64,000 nucleotides of DNA from Anaerolineae bacterium (GTDB lineage: Bacteria; Chloroflexota; Anaerolineae; Promineifilales; Promineifilaceae), in the NCBI GenBank assembly GCA_020848035.1, contig JADLAX010000095.1:124001-188000 (forward strand), in the 5' to 3' direction. The stretch's first letter is position 1. Each line of letters begins with the position of its first letter. The translations under genes were made by a program, and so were the position numbers. Positions 24,072 to 33,884 of the stretch are shown in pieces. The notes under the pieces were generated by a model. It did no database searches. It had not been told where the DNA came from and saw nothing but the letters and a program-made list of their open reading frames with translations.

Positions 24072-27000
24072 ATGGAAGAAAACGTACCGGAACCGGCGCT
24101 GGAAACGGCCGTTCCACCCCCAACTGAATCCGCAGTCAGAACGAGACGGCCGTTTTCCTGGGAATCGTTTAGCGTGCTGCTCCTGCTGCTTGTCCTGGTC
24201 ATGGCGGGCTATTTTCGCTTTACCGGGCTGACCTGGGGCGAGGGCAACTTCCTGCATCCCGACGAATTTTTCCTGATGGACGTGGCCAGCCGCCTTCAGC
24301 CTGCGGACGGCTTCTTCCAATACATGCGCACCTCGGAGTCGCCGCTGAATCCGTACAATGTGGACAAAGGATTTTACGTCTACGGCAACTTCCCCATGAC
24401 CTTCACCCGCTACTTTGCCGAGTGGGCCACCGCTGCCTGCAACAACTTTGCCGACCTGTGCACTCAAACCTACAACAGCTTTTACGGCTTGCAGCAGACC
24501 GGCCGTTTCCTCTCGGCATTGGTCGATTTAGGCACCGTTTTCCTCACCTTTTTGATTGGACGGCGGCTGTACAGCTGGCAGGCGGGCCTGCTGGCGGCGT
24601 TTTTCCACGGTACGGCCGTTATGGCCATCCAGCAGTCCCACTTTTTTACGATGGACAACTGGGCCGCCTTTTTTACCACGCTGGGGGTGTATACGGCCGT
24701 ACGCGCCGCCGGTTTTGGCGATGAAAAGCCCCGGTGGCAGCTGCACTGGTGGCTCCTGTTTGGCCTGAGTTTGGGGCTGGCCGTCGCCTCGCGCATCAAC
24801 GTCGCCCCGCTGGCGGCGATTATTGGCATTTCGGCCATTGCCTGGCTGGTACGGCGCGGCCACACCTGGCAAAGTTTGCGTCAGACCAGCCTGGGCGCAC
24901 TCGACTTTCAGCGCGTCTTTTTGGGCGTCCTGGTCGCCGCCACCGTTTCGCTGGTGGTGTTCCGCATCGCCCAGCCCTACGCCTTTGCCGACGCCACCAT
25001 TGCCCGCAATGAAGCCATCACCCAAACCGGCGAAGAACCGGGCACACTTTCCGTCTGGCTGCGCTCGATTATCGGTTTTAACCCGCAGTGGCGCAGCAAC
25101 ATGGACGAGATTCAGCAGCAGCAAAGCCCGGAAGCCGTCTTCCCGCCCGCGCTGCAGTGGACCGATCGCGCCAAGATTGTTTTCCCGTTCACCAACATGG
25201 TTTTGTACGGCATGGGCCTGGCCGCCGGGCTGACCGCCTGGGCCGGGCTGTTCTGGGCGCTGTGGCGCATCGTCCGGGCGCGGCCCGATTGGCTGGTACA
25301 CGCCATTCCCGTCGCCTGGAGCCTGGCCTACTTTTTGTTCATGGGTACCCGCTGGGTCAAGTCGATCCGCTACTTTTTGCCCATCTACCCCACCCTCTTT
25401 TTGCTGGGCGGCTGGGCGTTGTGGCTGGTCTGGCAAAAAGCGCGGCAGAGCGAGCAGCGCCGCCCGCTGAAGCAGGCACTGGCCGCCGGGCTGATAGCCC
25501 TGGCGGTGGTGCCCAGCTTTTTGTGGGCCAACGCCTTTGTCCAGATTTATCGCGAACCCATCACCCGCATCGCCGCCTCGGCCTGGATGTTTGACCACAT
25601 TCCCACCGGCGCGACGCTGCTGTATGAAGCTGACGGCCAGAGCAAAGAGCTGGCGCTGCCGCTGAAAGGGTACGATTTTCAGATTGGGATGCCGCTGTAT
25701 CTCACGGCCGTTCTCCCCGAAGAGGCCACGATTACGGCCGTTCGCCTCAACAACATGCGCGTCTCCTCCGCTCTGGAAATCCGGCAGGAGCAGCCGGTAA
25801 CGATGCAGGCCGGGCTGGTCAACAGCACCAGCGAGGCCACCGACCTGGTGGTGAGCGACACGGAAGCCAGCTACACGCTGGAGATGCCGGACACGGCCGT
25901 TCCCGCCGACTCGGCCCAGCAAATTGTGATTGAACTGACCGCGGGCAGTCCGGTACAGGCCGAAACCAGCCTGCTGATGAACGAGCATTGGGACGGCATT
26001 TTGCCTTACGACAGCAACGGCCGTTCCGCCTATGGCGCGTTTTTCACCGAGGTCACTGGCGGGCAGCGCCCCATCACCAACCCGGACAGCCCGGAAAAGC
26101 GCGAGGAAATGGTCACCTGGCTGGAAGAAGCCGATTACATCGTGCTGAGCAGCCAGCGCGCCGTCTGGTCGCTGCCGCGCCTGCCGCTGACCTACCCCAT
26201 GACCACCCGCTACTTCGAGGCACTGTTCAGCGGCGAATTGGGCTTTGAGCTGGTGGCCGAGTTCCACGCCCCGCTGCAAATTGGGCCGCTGCACCTCAGC
26301 GACACCACCGGGCAGGTTGGCTGGGGTGCGATGCCGGAGATTGGCTGGCCGCCGCCGGGTGACCTGGCTGCTGAGGAGGCGTTTAGCGTCTACGACCATC
26401 CGCCGGTGTGGATTTTTGCCAAGACCGAGAGCTACAGCCGGGAAAACACGGTGGCGATTTTGGGTGAGGTGGATTTGGGTACGGCCGTTTTCACCAATCC
26501 CGGCCAGGCCACCGAAGCACCCAACGGCCTGCTGCTATCGGAAACGGCCGCGGCTACCCAACGGGCCAACGGCACCTTTAGCGACATTTTCAACCCGGAC
26601 GGCATTTTGTCACAAAATTCGGGTCTGGCCGCGGTGGTCTGGTGGCTGGCGGTCATTGCCCTGGGACTCATCACCTTCCCGCTCACCTTTGCCGTTTTTC
26701 GCGGCCTGCCCAGCCGGGGTTACATCATCTCGCGCATCTTCTCCATTTTGCTCATCTCCTATTTTGTCTGGCTGACGGCCAGCATGGAGTTGTTCCACAA
26801 TTCGCGCGGCACGCACCTGCTGGCGCTGCTGCTCATCGTCATTTTAAGCGCATTGGTGCTGCTGCGGCGCGGCGGCGAAATCCGCGCCTGGGTGCGGCAC
26901 AACCTGGCTTTTATTGGCGTGGTAGAGCTGATCGCCGTGGGGCTGTATTTTGTGGCCATTCTCATCCGCGTGCGCAACCCGGACGTGTGGGATGTGATTT

Positions 27001-29252
27001 GGGGCGGCGAAAAACCGATGGATCTGACTTATTTTACGGCCGTTCTCAAATCCGCCACCTTCCCACCCTACGATCCCTGGTTTGCCGGTGGCTACATCAA
27101 CTATTACTACTACGGCTTTGTCTACGCGGGCGTGCTCACCAAACTGCTGGGCATCGTGCCCACCATCGCCTACAACCTGAACCTGTCCATGCTCTTCAGC
27201 TTCACCGGCATGGCCGTGTTCAGCGTGGCATACGATCTTGTCGCTTCGCGTGACAAGGTGACAAGGAGACTGCAACCTGCGGTTGCCGGTGACAAGGTGA
27301 CCTTGCCCGCGGATGTCACCCCTTCACCCCGTCACCTTGTCACCCCATCACCCCGTCACCTTGTCACCCCATCACCCCGTCACCTTGTCACCCCTTCACC
27401 CCTTCACCACGCCGCTGTCTACGCCGGTCTCATCGCCGCCACCCTGGCCATCCTCCTCGGCAACCTGGGGCAGGTGGGGGTGTTGACCGATGCCTGGTAC
27501 AAGGCGGGCAATCCGACGCTGGAAGAGACGATTCCGCTGGTAGGAACGGCCGTCCGCACCCTCGACGGCGGCTTTAAGGTGATGAGCGGCACGCCCGCCC
27601 CCATCTACCCCGGCGACTGGTTCTGGACCGCCACGCGCCTGCTCAACTATAACGAAGGCGAAGCGGGACCGATTACCGAATTCCCCTTCTTCACCTTCCT
27701 CTACGGCGACCTGCACGCCCACATGATTGCGCTGCCGCTGACGATGCTGGCGCTGGCCTGGGCGGTATCGCTGGTGCTCAAAGCAAGAGATTGGCAATTG
27801 GAGATTAGAGATTTGGAAGCACCTTCAAGCGCCAATCTCCAATCTCGCAGCCGCAGGCTGCCCATCTCCACTTCCTGGTGGGAAACGGCGCTCATCTGGT
27901 TCAGCGGGGCGCTGGCGATTGGCGTCTTGCAGGCCACCAACATCTGGGATTTGCCCACCTACGGCGTCATTGGGGCGCTGGCGGTGATTTATGCGGCGGT
28001 GGAGCAAAACGGCCGTACCTTCAACCTTCAGCTTTTGGGGCAGATTGGGCTGAAAACGGCCGTGCTCATCGGCCTGGCCCTGCTGCTCTTCTGGCCCTTC
28101 TCCAGCAACTTTGGCGCAGGTTTCAACTCGATTGTGCCCTGGGATGGCTCCACCAGCTACCTGAGCAACTACCTGGTCATTTATGGCCTCTTTTTCTTCT
28201 TTGTGCTCACCCACCTGGCGCGCGAATTCCGCGCCTGGACCCGCACCTGGACCGAGGACGGCTTGCGCCGCTGGGAACCCGCTGCCGCGCCGCTGCTGCT
28301 AGCGCTGGCGCTGTACATCATCATCCTGCTCATTTTGTTCCGCATGAGCTACTGGATTGCCCCGGTGGTGCTGACGCTCACCATCGTCGCCGGGCTGCTG
28401 GGCTTGCGGCCCGGTTTGCCTGCGGCGCGCCGCGTGGTGCTCATTTTGATTGCCTCAGCGCTGGGCATTACCCTGTTTGTGGAATTTTTCGTCGTAGAAA
28501 ACACGATTGGGCGCATGAACACCGTCTTCAAGTTTTACATGCAGGTGTGGCTGCTGCTGAGCGTGGTGGGGGGCGTAACGGCCGTTTGGGCCTGGCCATC
28601 GATCCAAAAGAAGGAGCTCGCGCGCAAAACGTGGCTGGCGGTGCTCGGTGTGCTGGTGACGGCGGCGGCGCTGTACCCCATCCTGGCCACCAAGGCCAAG
28701 TGGGACGTGCGCCTGACGCACGAAGCGCCCATCACGCTGGACGGCATGGCCTTTATGCCCTATGCCAGCTACACGGAAACTGCGGGCGGCATCAGCGGCA
28801 ACGTGCCGCTGTCGTTTGATTACGAAGCGGTGAAGTGGATGCAGCAAAACATCGCAGGCTCACCGGTCATCGCCGAGGCGTACAGCGACAACTATTATCG
28901 TTCGGCCACCAACCGGGTGGCGATGTACACCGGCCTGCCGGGCATCATCGGCTGGAGCGGCCACCAGCGGCAGCAGCGGGCCATTTTGCCCGGCCAATTC
29001 ATCGACCAGCGCATCCGCGATGTGGCCACGCTGTACAACACCACCGCCATTGTGGAAGCGCAAAACATCCTGGCCCGCTACGACGTCAGCTACGTCTACG
29101 TCGGCCAGCTGGAGTGGGTGCTGTACGCCCCCGACGGCCTGAACAAGTTCGAACAGATGGCCGAGATGGGGCTGCTGGAAGAAGTGTACCGCAACGCCGG
29201 GACGAGTATTTATAAGGTTTTGGACAGCGGAGAGATTTCATTAAGTAATTAA
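24072..29252 (+). CDS. GT-C glycosyltransferase fused to DUF2298 (YYY) membrane domain
   Basis: About 1726 residues with more than 20 membrane helices. The N-terminal half (to about residue 510) is a GT-C-type transferase with the acidic loop motif LHPDEFFLMD, as in PMT/ArnT-like enzymes using lipid-linked sugars. A large extracytoplasmic region follows (about 510-840). The C-terminal half is a DUF2298/Chlor_Arch_YYY domain with GGYINYYYYGFVYAG and FPFFTFLYGDLHAHM. Two loops contain translated dispersed repeats, one near residues 1058-1115 (four TPSPRHLV-like units) and one near 1238-1263. The start is ATG 24072; GTG 24057 is possible. It heads the 24-39 kb locus. Confidence 0.88.
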   Translation: MEENVPEPALETAVPPPTESAVRTRRPFSWESFSVLLLLLVLVMAGYFRFTGLTWGEGNFLHPDEFFLMDVASRLQPADGFFQYMRTSESPLNPYNVDKGFYVYGNFPMTFTRYFAEWATAACNNFADLCTQTYNSFYGLQQTGRFLSALVDLGTVFLTFLIGRRLYSWQAGLLAAFFHGTAVMAIQQSHFFTMDNWAAFFTTLGVYTAVRAAGFGDEKPRWQLHWWLLFGLSLGLAVASRINVAPLAAIIGISAIAWLVRRGHTWQSLRQTSLGALDFQRVFLGVLVAATVSLVVFRIAQPYAFADATIARNEAITQTGEEPGTLSVWLRSIIGFNPQWRSNMDEIQQQQSPEAVFPPALQWTDRAKIVFPFTNMVLYGMGLAAGLTAWAGLFWALWRIVRARPDWLVHAIPVAWSLAYFLFMGTRWVKSIRYFLPIYPTLFLLGGWALWLVWQKARQSEQRRPLKQALAAGLIALAVVPSFLWANAFVQIYREPITRIAASAWMFDHIPTGATLLYEADGQSKELALPLKGYDFQIGMPLYLTAVLPEEATITAVRLNNMRVSSALEIRQEQPVTMQAGLVNSTSEATDLVVSDTEASYTLEMPDTAVPADSAQQIVIELTAGSPVQAETSLLMNEHWDGILPYDSNGRSAYGAFFTEVTGGQRPITNPDSPEKREEMVTWLEEADYIVLSSQRAVWSLPRLPLTYPMTTRYFEALFSGELGFELVAEFHAPLQIGPLHLSDTTGQVGWGAMPEIGWPPPGDLAAEEAFSVYDHPPVWIFAKTESYSRENTVAILGEVDLGTAVFTNPGQATEAPNGLLLSETAAATQRANGTFSDIFNPDGILSQNSGLAAVVWWLAVIALGLITFPLTFAVFRGLPSRGYIISRIFSILLISYFVWLTASMELFHNSRGTHLLALLLIVILSALVLLRRGGEIRAWVRHNLAFIGVVELIAVGLYFVAILIRVRNPDVWDVIWGGEKPMDLTYFTAVLKSATFPPYDPWFAGGYINYYYYGFVYAGVLTKLLGIVPTIAYNLNLSMLFSFTGMAVFSVAYDLVASRDKVTRRLQPAVAGDKVTLPADVTPSPRHLVTPSPRHLVTPSPRHLVTPSPLHHAAVYAGLIAATLAILLGNLGQVGVLTDAWYKAGNPTLEETIPLVGTAVRTLDGGFKVMSGTPAPIYPGDWFWTATRLLNYNEGEAGPITEFPFFTFLYGDLHAHMIALPLTMLALAWAVSLVLKARDWQLEIRDLEAPSSANLQSRSRRLPISTSWWETALIWFSGALAIGVLQATNIWDLPTYGVIGALAVIYAAVEQNGRTFNLQLLGQIGLKTAVLIGLALLLFWPFSSNFGAGFNSIVPWDGSTSYLSNYLVIYGLFFFFVLTHLAREFRAWTRTWTEDGLRRWEPAAAPLLLALALYIIILLILFRMSYWIAPVVLTLTIVAGLLGLRPGLPAARRVVLILIASALGITLFVEFFVVENTIGRMNTVFKFYMQVWLLLSVVGGVTAVWAWPSIQKKELARKTWLAVLGVLVTAAALYPILATKAKWDVRLTHEAPITLDGMAFMPYASYTETAGGISGNVPLSFDYEAVKWMQQNIAGSPVIAEAYSDNYYRSATNRVAMYTGLPGIIGWSGHQRQQRAILPGQFIDQRIRDVATLYNTTAIVEAQNILARYDVSYVYVGQLEWVLYAPDGLNKFEQMAEMGLLEEVYRNAGTSIYKVLDSGEISLSN
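27244..27417. repeat. CACCCCGTCACCTTGTC-family repeat inside a gene
   Basis: GTGACAAGGTGACAAGG units are followed by several CCTTCACCCCGTCACCTTGT units, a large hairpin inside the DUF2298 domain of the gene above. It stays in frame and encodes a Pro/Thr/Ser/His-rich loop. The family recurs at 31100-31205 and at the coaX stop (16097-16134). Confidence 0.85.
27783..27860. repeat. GGAGATTAGAGATT-family repeat inside a gene
   Basis: GATTGGCAATTGGAGATTAG and the complementary CGCCAATCTCCAATCTCG form a hairpin in frame within the same gene, encoding the polar segment DWQLEIRDLEAPSSANLQSR between membrane helices. Confidence 0.8.
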
Positions 29253-29254
29253 CC

Positions 29255-29282
29255 GTAAGGGCGCAGCGTGCTGCGCCCCTAC
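29255..29282. repeat. GC-rich hairpin between DUF2298 genes
   Basis: GTAAGGGCGCAGC is followed by GCTGCGCCCCTAC, a near-perfect inverted repeat three bases after the stop codon. No T-run follows. Confidence 0.75.
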
Positions 29283-29294
29283 CAGGACACATTT

Positions 29295-32003
29295 ATGCTG
29301 GCTTGGGAAGACATTTTTGCGGCGATTCGGTGGTGGGGGGTGCTGTTGCTGTTGGGAACGGCCGTTACCCCGCTCGCCTTCACCCTGTTCAAAAAGCTGC
29401 CGGACAGGGGCTACGCTTTTGTCAAAATGCTGGCGCTGCTGCTGGTCAGCTACCTGTTCTGGCTGCTGGGCAGCCTGGGCTTTTTGCAAAACAACCTGGG
29501 CGGCATTTTGCTGGCAGGCGCGGTGGTGCTGGGGCTGTCTTATTGGGCCTACCGCCGCGATGGGGCCGAGCTGCGCGCCTGGATTTGGGGGCAGTGGACG
29601 CACATTCTGCTGACCGAACTGGTCTTTGCCGCGCTGTTTGGCCTGTGGGTCTGGGTGCGGGCGCAAAACCCGGCCATCGTCGCCACCGAAAAGCCGATGG
29701 AGTTTGCCTTCCTCAATGCCGTCGGGCGCAGCGCCACCTTCCCCCCGGTGGATCCCTGGCTGTCTGGGTTTGCCATTAGCTACTACTACTTTGGCTACGT
29801 GATGACCTCGGTGCTGGCGCGCTTAGCGGCCGTGGCCGAACCGGTGGCCTTTAATTTGGGCATTGCCTGGCTGATGGCGGGAACGGCCGTTGGCGCGTTT
29901 GGCCTGGTCTATAATCTGGTGCTGAGCTACGGGCAGCACCTCAAGCAAAAAGCCACCCGCCTGGCCATCATTTTGGGCCTGATGGCCGCCCTCGCCCTGC
30001 CCATCGGTGGCAACCTGCAAATCATTTTGGAAGCCCTGCACGGCAACGGCCTCGGTTCGGCCGAGTTCTGGGCCTGGCTCGACGTGCGCGACATTAATTC
30101 GCCGCCCAGCGCCGAGACCGCACCGCGCTACGACTCCAGCGCCTGGTGGTGGTGGCGCAGCTCGCGCGTCATCAACGAGTACACGCTGGCCGGTCAGGTG
30201 ATTGAGGGGCTGGAACCAATTGCCGAATTTCCGGGCTTCAGCTTTGTGTTGGGCGATATGCACCCGCACGTCCTGGCGCTGCCGTTTGCCTTTTTAAGCC
30301 TGGCGGTGGCCTTTTTGTGGTGGCTGGAAGAAGAAAAGGAGATTGGAAATTGGAGATTGGAGAATAAAAAGCCTCAATCTCCAATCTCCAATCTCCAATC
30401 TCTCATCCCCAACAAGCCCTTGTGGCTGCTCACCGTCATTGTGCTGGGCGGCCTTTCCTTCCTCAACACCTGGGACGTGCTGATTCACCTGTTTGTGGTG
30501 CTGGGGGCGTTTGTGCTCAACCGGTGGCGGCGTTTTGGCTGGCGCAGCCAGTGGCTGACCGATGCGTTCTGGCTGGCGCTGCTGCTGGCGATTCCGGCCA
30601 TTTTGCTCTATCTGCCGTTTTACCTCGGCTTCCGCTCGCAGGCGGGCGCACCCTTTTTGCTGCCGACGCTGGTGCGGCCCACCCGCCTACCCCAATTTTT
30701 GATTATTTTTGGCCTGCCCCTGCTGAGCATCTGGGCGCTGGTGCTGAGTGTCGCGGCGCGTTTCCGCTTTAAGCAGTGGAAATCGGGGGTGGTGACGGCC
30801 GTTTCCCTCATCCTCGGCCTCTTTTTGCTGGCACTGCTGCTGGGCTGGATCGTCGCCAGCAGTGCCGACGGCGCAGGGCGCATGGTCAACCTGGCCACGG
30901 AGCTGGGGCTGACCCTGCCCGACCGTCCGGAAGGGAACGTGGCGCTGGGGTGGGGTTTTACGGCCGTTCTGGCCATCCTCCCGGCCGTTTTAAGCGCCAA
31001 ACTCACCACCCCCGGCGTCACCCTCCTGCTCGCCGCCCTGCTGGGCCTCATCGTCATGGCCTGGCAAGGGCTGCTGAGCGGAGAAAGAACACAGAGGAAC
31101 ACAGAGAAGATCACCCCTTCACCCCTTCACCCGTTCACCCCTTCACCCAGTCACCTTGTCACCCTGTCACCCCCTCACCCCGCGATGTCCTCATCACACA
31201 CCCCGTCACCGCTGCCCTTCGCCCTCCTCCTCATCGCCACGGGCGCACTGCTGACGCTGGGGCCGGAGTTTGTCTACCTGCGCGACAATTTTGGGATGCG
31301 GCTGAACACGGTGTTTAAGTTTTACTACCAGGCATGGGTGATGTTTGGCGTGGCGGGGCTGTTTGGATTGTCCTATTTGTGGCTGGCGGCCAGAGAAGGT
31401 GGCCGCAAGCTGGTACCGGCGGGGGTGACGGTGGGGTATACGGCCGTTTTCCTGCTCACCCTGCTTTTCCCCATCCTGGCCGTGCAATCCCGCGCCATCG
31501 AGTACCGTGGACCCGTGGAATCGGCCAACCGGCTGCCCGCCACGCTCAACGGCCTGGCGCAGATGGCCGTGTTTAACCCGGATGATTACGACGCCATCAT
31601 GTGGCTGCGCCAAAATGTAGACGGCACGCCAACGATTGTGGAAGCGGTGGGCGGCCAGTATTCGCCGCAGGGTCATGGGCGCGTTTCTGCCAGCACCGGC
31701 CTGCCCACGCTGCTGGGCTGGGCCGGGCACGAATACCAATGGCGCGGCTACAGCACCCCCGAACCGGCCGAGCGCGACCCGGTGGTGCGCGACGTCTACA
31801 CCGTGCCCGGCTGGGACAACGGCAACATCGTCGACAGGCTCAACGCCTACGGCGTGGCCTACATTTACGTGGGCAATTTGGAACGAAATACGTATGGCAT
31901 CGACGGCCGTTTAACCGGCCAGAACAAATTCAGCGAAGCGCTGGAAGTTGCCTACCAGAACGGCTCTGTTACCATCTACCGCTGGCAGGCCAGTGAACGG
32001 TGA
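29295..32003 (+). CDS. DUF2298 (YYY) family membrane protein
   Basis: A 902-residue polytopic membrane protein of the DUF2298/Chlor_Arch_YYY family: VDPWLSGFAISYYYFGYVMT, FPGFSFVLGDMHPHVLALPF and a C-terminal extracytoplasmic part with NVDGTPTIVEAVGGQYSP. ATG 29295 follows AGGACA and excludes the hairpin-encoded codons upstream. It parallels the C-terminal half of the preceding gene, so the two may have arisen by duplication. Two loops are repeat-derived (about residues 347-373 and 596-640). Biochemistry of the family is poorly known; a role in surface glycan assembly is inferred from the neighbours. Confidence 0.9.
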   Translation: MLAWEDIFAAIRWWGVLLLLGTAVTPLAFTLFKKLPDRGYAFVKMLALLLVSYLFWLLGSLGFLQNNLGGILLAGAVVLGLSYWAYRRDGAELRAWIWGQWTHILLTELVFAALFGLWVWVRAQNPAIVATEKPMEFAFLNAVGRSATFPPVDPWLSGFAISYYYFGYVMTSVLARLAAVAEPVAFNLGIAWLMAGTAVGAFGLVYNLVLSYGQHLKQKATRLAIILGLMAALALPIGGNLQIILEALHGNGLGSAEFWAWLDVRDINSPPSAETAPRYDSSAWWWWRSSRVINEYTLAGQVIEGLEPIAEFPGFSFVLGDMHPHVLALPFAFLSLAVAFLWWLEEEKEIGNWRLENKKPQSPISNLQSLIPNKPLWLLTVIVLGGLSFLNTWDVLIHLFVVLGAFVLNRWRRFGWRSQWLTDAFWLALLLAIPAILLYLPFYLGFRSQAGAPFLLPTLVRPTRLPQFLIIFGLPLLSIWALVLSVAARFRFKQWKSGVVTAVSLILGLFLLALLLGWIVASSADGAGRMVNLATELGLTLPDRPEGNVALGWGFTAVLAILPAVLSAKLTTPGVTLLLAALLGLIVMAWQGLLSGERTQRNTEKITPSPLHPFTPSPSHLVTLSPPHPAMSSSHTPSPLPFALLLIATGALLTLGPEFVYLRDNFGMRLNTVFKFYYQAWVMFGVAGLFGLSYLWLAAREGGRKLVPAGVTVGYTAVFLLTLLFPILAVQSRAIEYRGPVESANRLPATLNGLAQMAVFNPDDYDAIMWLRQNVDGTPTIVEAVGGQYSPQGHGRVSASTGLPTLLGWAGHEYQWRGYSTPEPAERDPVVRDVYTVPGWDNGNIVDRLNAYGVAYIYVGNLERNTYGIDGRLTGQNKFSEALEVAYQNGSVTIYRWQASER
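30334..30412. repeat. GGAGATTGG-family hairpin inside a gene
   Basis: GGAGATTGGAAATTGGAGATTGG-type units and the complement CCAATCTCCAATCTCCAATC lie in frame in the DUF2298 gene, encoding a polar loop (EIGNWRLENKK and QSPISNLQSLI). Confidence 0.8.
31080..31205. repeat. Composite repeat inside the DUF2298 gene
   Basis: An ACACAGAGGAACACAGAGA unit is followed by repeated CACCCCTTCACCC and CAGTCACCTTGTCACCC units. All remain in frame and encode a Pro/Ser/Thr/His-rich loop (PSPLHPFTPSPSHLVTLSPP) between membrane helices. Confidence 0.85.
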
Positions 32004-32048
32004 ACCGTAAACAGTTCTTACCGATAACGGATAACGGATAACGAAAAA

Positions 32049-33815
32049 ATGGAAATCTTCCCCACACCCCAAGCAATACATCGCCAGCCCGTCACCGAGT
32101 GGTTTGGCTGGTTGAGCCGTCTGACGGTGGCTGACGGGTTGCTGGGGCTGGTTTTGCTGGCGGCAGCTTTGCTGCGGCTGGCCAACCTGGGCCATTTGCC
32201 CCTGTCGGATGCTGAAGCGACGCAGGCGCTGGCGGTGTGGCAGTTCTGGCAGCCGGGTACGGCCGTTCTCCCCCCCGGCAGCCCCGCCTACTTCAGCCTC
32301 ACCGCCTGGCCGACCCAGCTGTTTGGCTTTGGCGACAACATCATGCGCGTGGTACCGGCCCTGTTTGGCGTGGGGCTGGTGTATCTGCCCTGGCTGCTGC
32401 GCCACCGGTTAGGCACCCAGGGGGCATTGGTAACGGCCGTTCTCCTGGCCATTTCGCCGCTCAACAGCACCGTTGCCCGCACCGCCGGAGGCGACAGCCT
32501 GGCCCTGTTTGCCCTGCTGCTGCTGTTGGTGGCCTTCATTCGCTACCAGGAAACGGCCGCACCGCGCTGGCTCACCACCCTCCTGGCTGCCCTGGCGTTG
32601 GGCCTGACCAGCTCGGCGCTGTTTTACAGCGGCCTGGTCACCCTGCTGCTGGCCTGGTTGGTCCATTCACGGCTGGGACTATCCCTCTTTGTGGCTGGTT
32701 GGCACGTAAAACCCACCCATACCAACTGGCGTCAGGGAACGGCCGTGGGCGGCCTCATTTTTCTGCTGCTCAGCACCTTCTTCCTGCTCAATCTGGCCGG
32801 ATTGGGTGCGGCGGCGCGGCTGGTCGGCGAATGGTTCCAACAATTTGGCGGGGCAGCAACGCTTGATCCGCTGCTGGCCTTTGTCCGTTATGAACCGGTG
32901 CTGGTCATTTTGGTGGTGATTGGGCTGCTTTGGGCCATTTTGCGCGGTGAACCGCTGGCCCTTTTTACGGTCTATTGGTTCAGCGGCGGGCTGATTTTGC
33001 TGCTGCTCCAGCGCAGCTTCATGAGCAACGCCCTGCTGCTGACGCTGCCTACGGCGCTGTTGGGCGGGCTGGTGGCCAACGCCGCCTGGCGTCGCCGCTG
33101 GGATTGGTACAGCGGATTAACCGCACTGGCCGGGCTGGCCACAGCGCTGATCCTGCTGGTGAATAGCACCCGGTTGGGCCGGGCCGTGCAGCAAAACCCG
33201 CAGGAGGGCAGCACCTACCTGCTGGTCATCCTGCTGACGCTGCTGGCGGTGGGTGTGGTGCTTTATTTTGTGGCCACAGAGGACAGTACGGCCGTTGCCC
33301 AGGGCCTGCTGCTCTCCATCTTGGGCTTTTTTGTGCTGGTCCAATGGGGCACTGGCTGGTGGCTGGCCCAACACGCGGCCAACGACCCGCGCGAGCGCTG
33401 GGTGAGCAGCGGCACCGACCTAACCATGCGCGAGCTGGATGAGCTGGTGCGCACCGTTTCGCGCCAGGTGGCCAACTCGGCAACACAGCTTCAGGTGGCC
33501 ACCAAGCTAGAAATGCCCGCGCTGACCTGGTATTTACGCGATTACAAGCAGTTGGAGACGCTCAACGCCCTGCCACTGGTGCCTACCCAGCAGGTGATCA
33601 TCACCGGGGACAATGCCGAATCGCCGCTGGCGGCCGGCTACACCGGCACCGGTTTTGTCGTGCGCCGCAGCGAACCAGTGCCGCCGACAGAACGGTCCGA
33701 AACGGCCGTCTACGACACCTTTCGCTGGTGGTTTTTTCATGACGGCGTGCCCGCCGCCCCCGCCGAACGGGCCATCGTGTGGGTACGTGCCGATATTTTG
33801 TCTGGACAGCCGTAA
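32049..33815 (+). CDS. GT-C-type glycosyltransferase-like membrane protein
   Basis: A 588-residue polytopic protein with about twelve membrane helices. The first extracytoplasmic loop has LPLSDAEATQALAVWQFWQP, whose Asp-x-Glu resembles the acidic motif of PMT/ArnT GT-C enzymes. A C-terminal soluble part (about 460-588) follows. The gene is 45 nt after the DUF2298 gene, behind tandem GATAACG units, with no clear ribosome-binding site. It probably transfers sugars from a lipid carrier to surface acceptors; the acceptor is unknown. Confidence 0.75.
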   Translation: MEIFPTPQAIHRQPVTEWFGWLSRLTVADGLLGLVLLAAALLRLANLGHLPLSDAEATQALAVWQFWQPGTAVLPPGSPAYFSLTAWPTQLFGFGDNIMRVVPALFGVGLVYLPWLLRHRLGTQGALVTAVLLAISPLNSTVARTAGGDSLALFALLLLLVAFIRYQETAAPRWLTTLLAALALGLTSSALFYSGLVTLLLAWLVHSRLGLSLFVAGWHVKPTHTNWRQGTAVGGLIFLLLSTFFLLNLAGLGAAARLVGEWFQQFGGAATLDPLLAFVRYEPVLVILVVIGLLWAILRGEPLALFTVYWFSGGLILLLLQRSFMSNALLLTLPTALLGGLVANAAWRRRWDWYSGLTALAGLATALILLVNSTRLGRAVQQNPQEGSTYLLVILLTLLAVGVVLYFVATEDSTAVAQGLLLSILGFFVLVQWGTGWWLAQHAANDPRERWVSSGTDLTMRELDELVRTVSRQVANSATQLQVATKLEMPALTWYLRDYKQLETLNALPLVPTQQVIITGDNAESPLAAGYTGTGFVVRRSEPVPPTERSETAVYDTFRWWFFHDGVPAAPAERAIVWVRADILSGQP

Positions 33816-33822
33816 TATGAAG

Positions 33823-33884
33823 GGAACACAGCGTTACACAGAGAGAGCTTTCTCTGTGCCCCTCTGTGCTCCTTTTTCTAAAAA
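33823..33884. repeat. CACAGAG-family hairpin
   Basis: GAACACAGCGTTACACAGAG and the complementary CTCTGTGCCCCTCTGTGCTCC flank GAGCTTTCTC. It lies between the GT-C and sigma factor genes. The family recurs at 58650-58735 and 59443-59540. Confidence 0.75.

Noticed and set aside
24528..26399. 623-codon minus-strand open frame
   Set aside because: Antisense to the GT-C/DUF2298 gene, Gln/Gly/Arg-rich and without domains.
27300..27412. Possible CRISPR-like or VNTR array
   Set aside because: Short CACCCCGTCACC units without spacers, in frame inside a gene; better read as a dispersed hairpin repeat.
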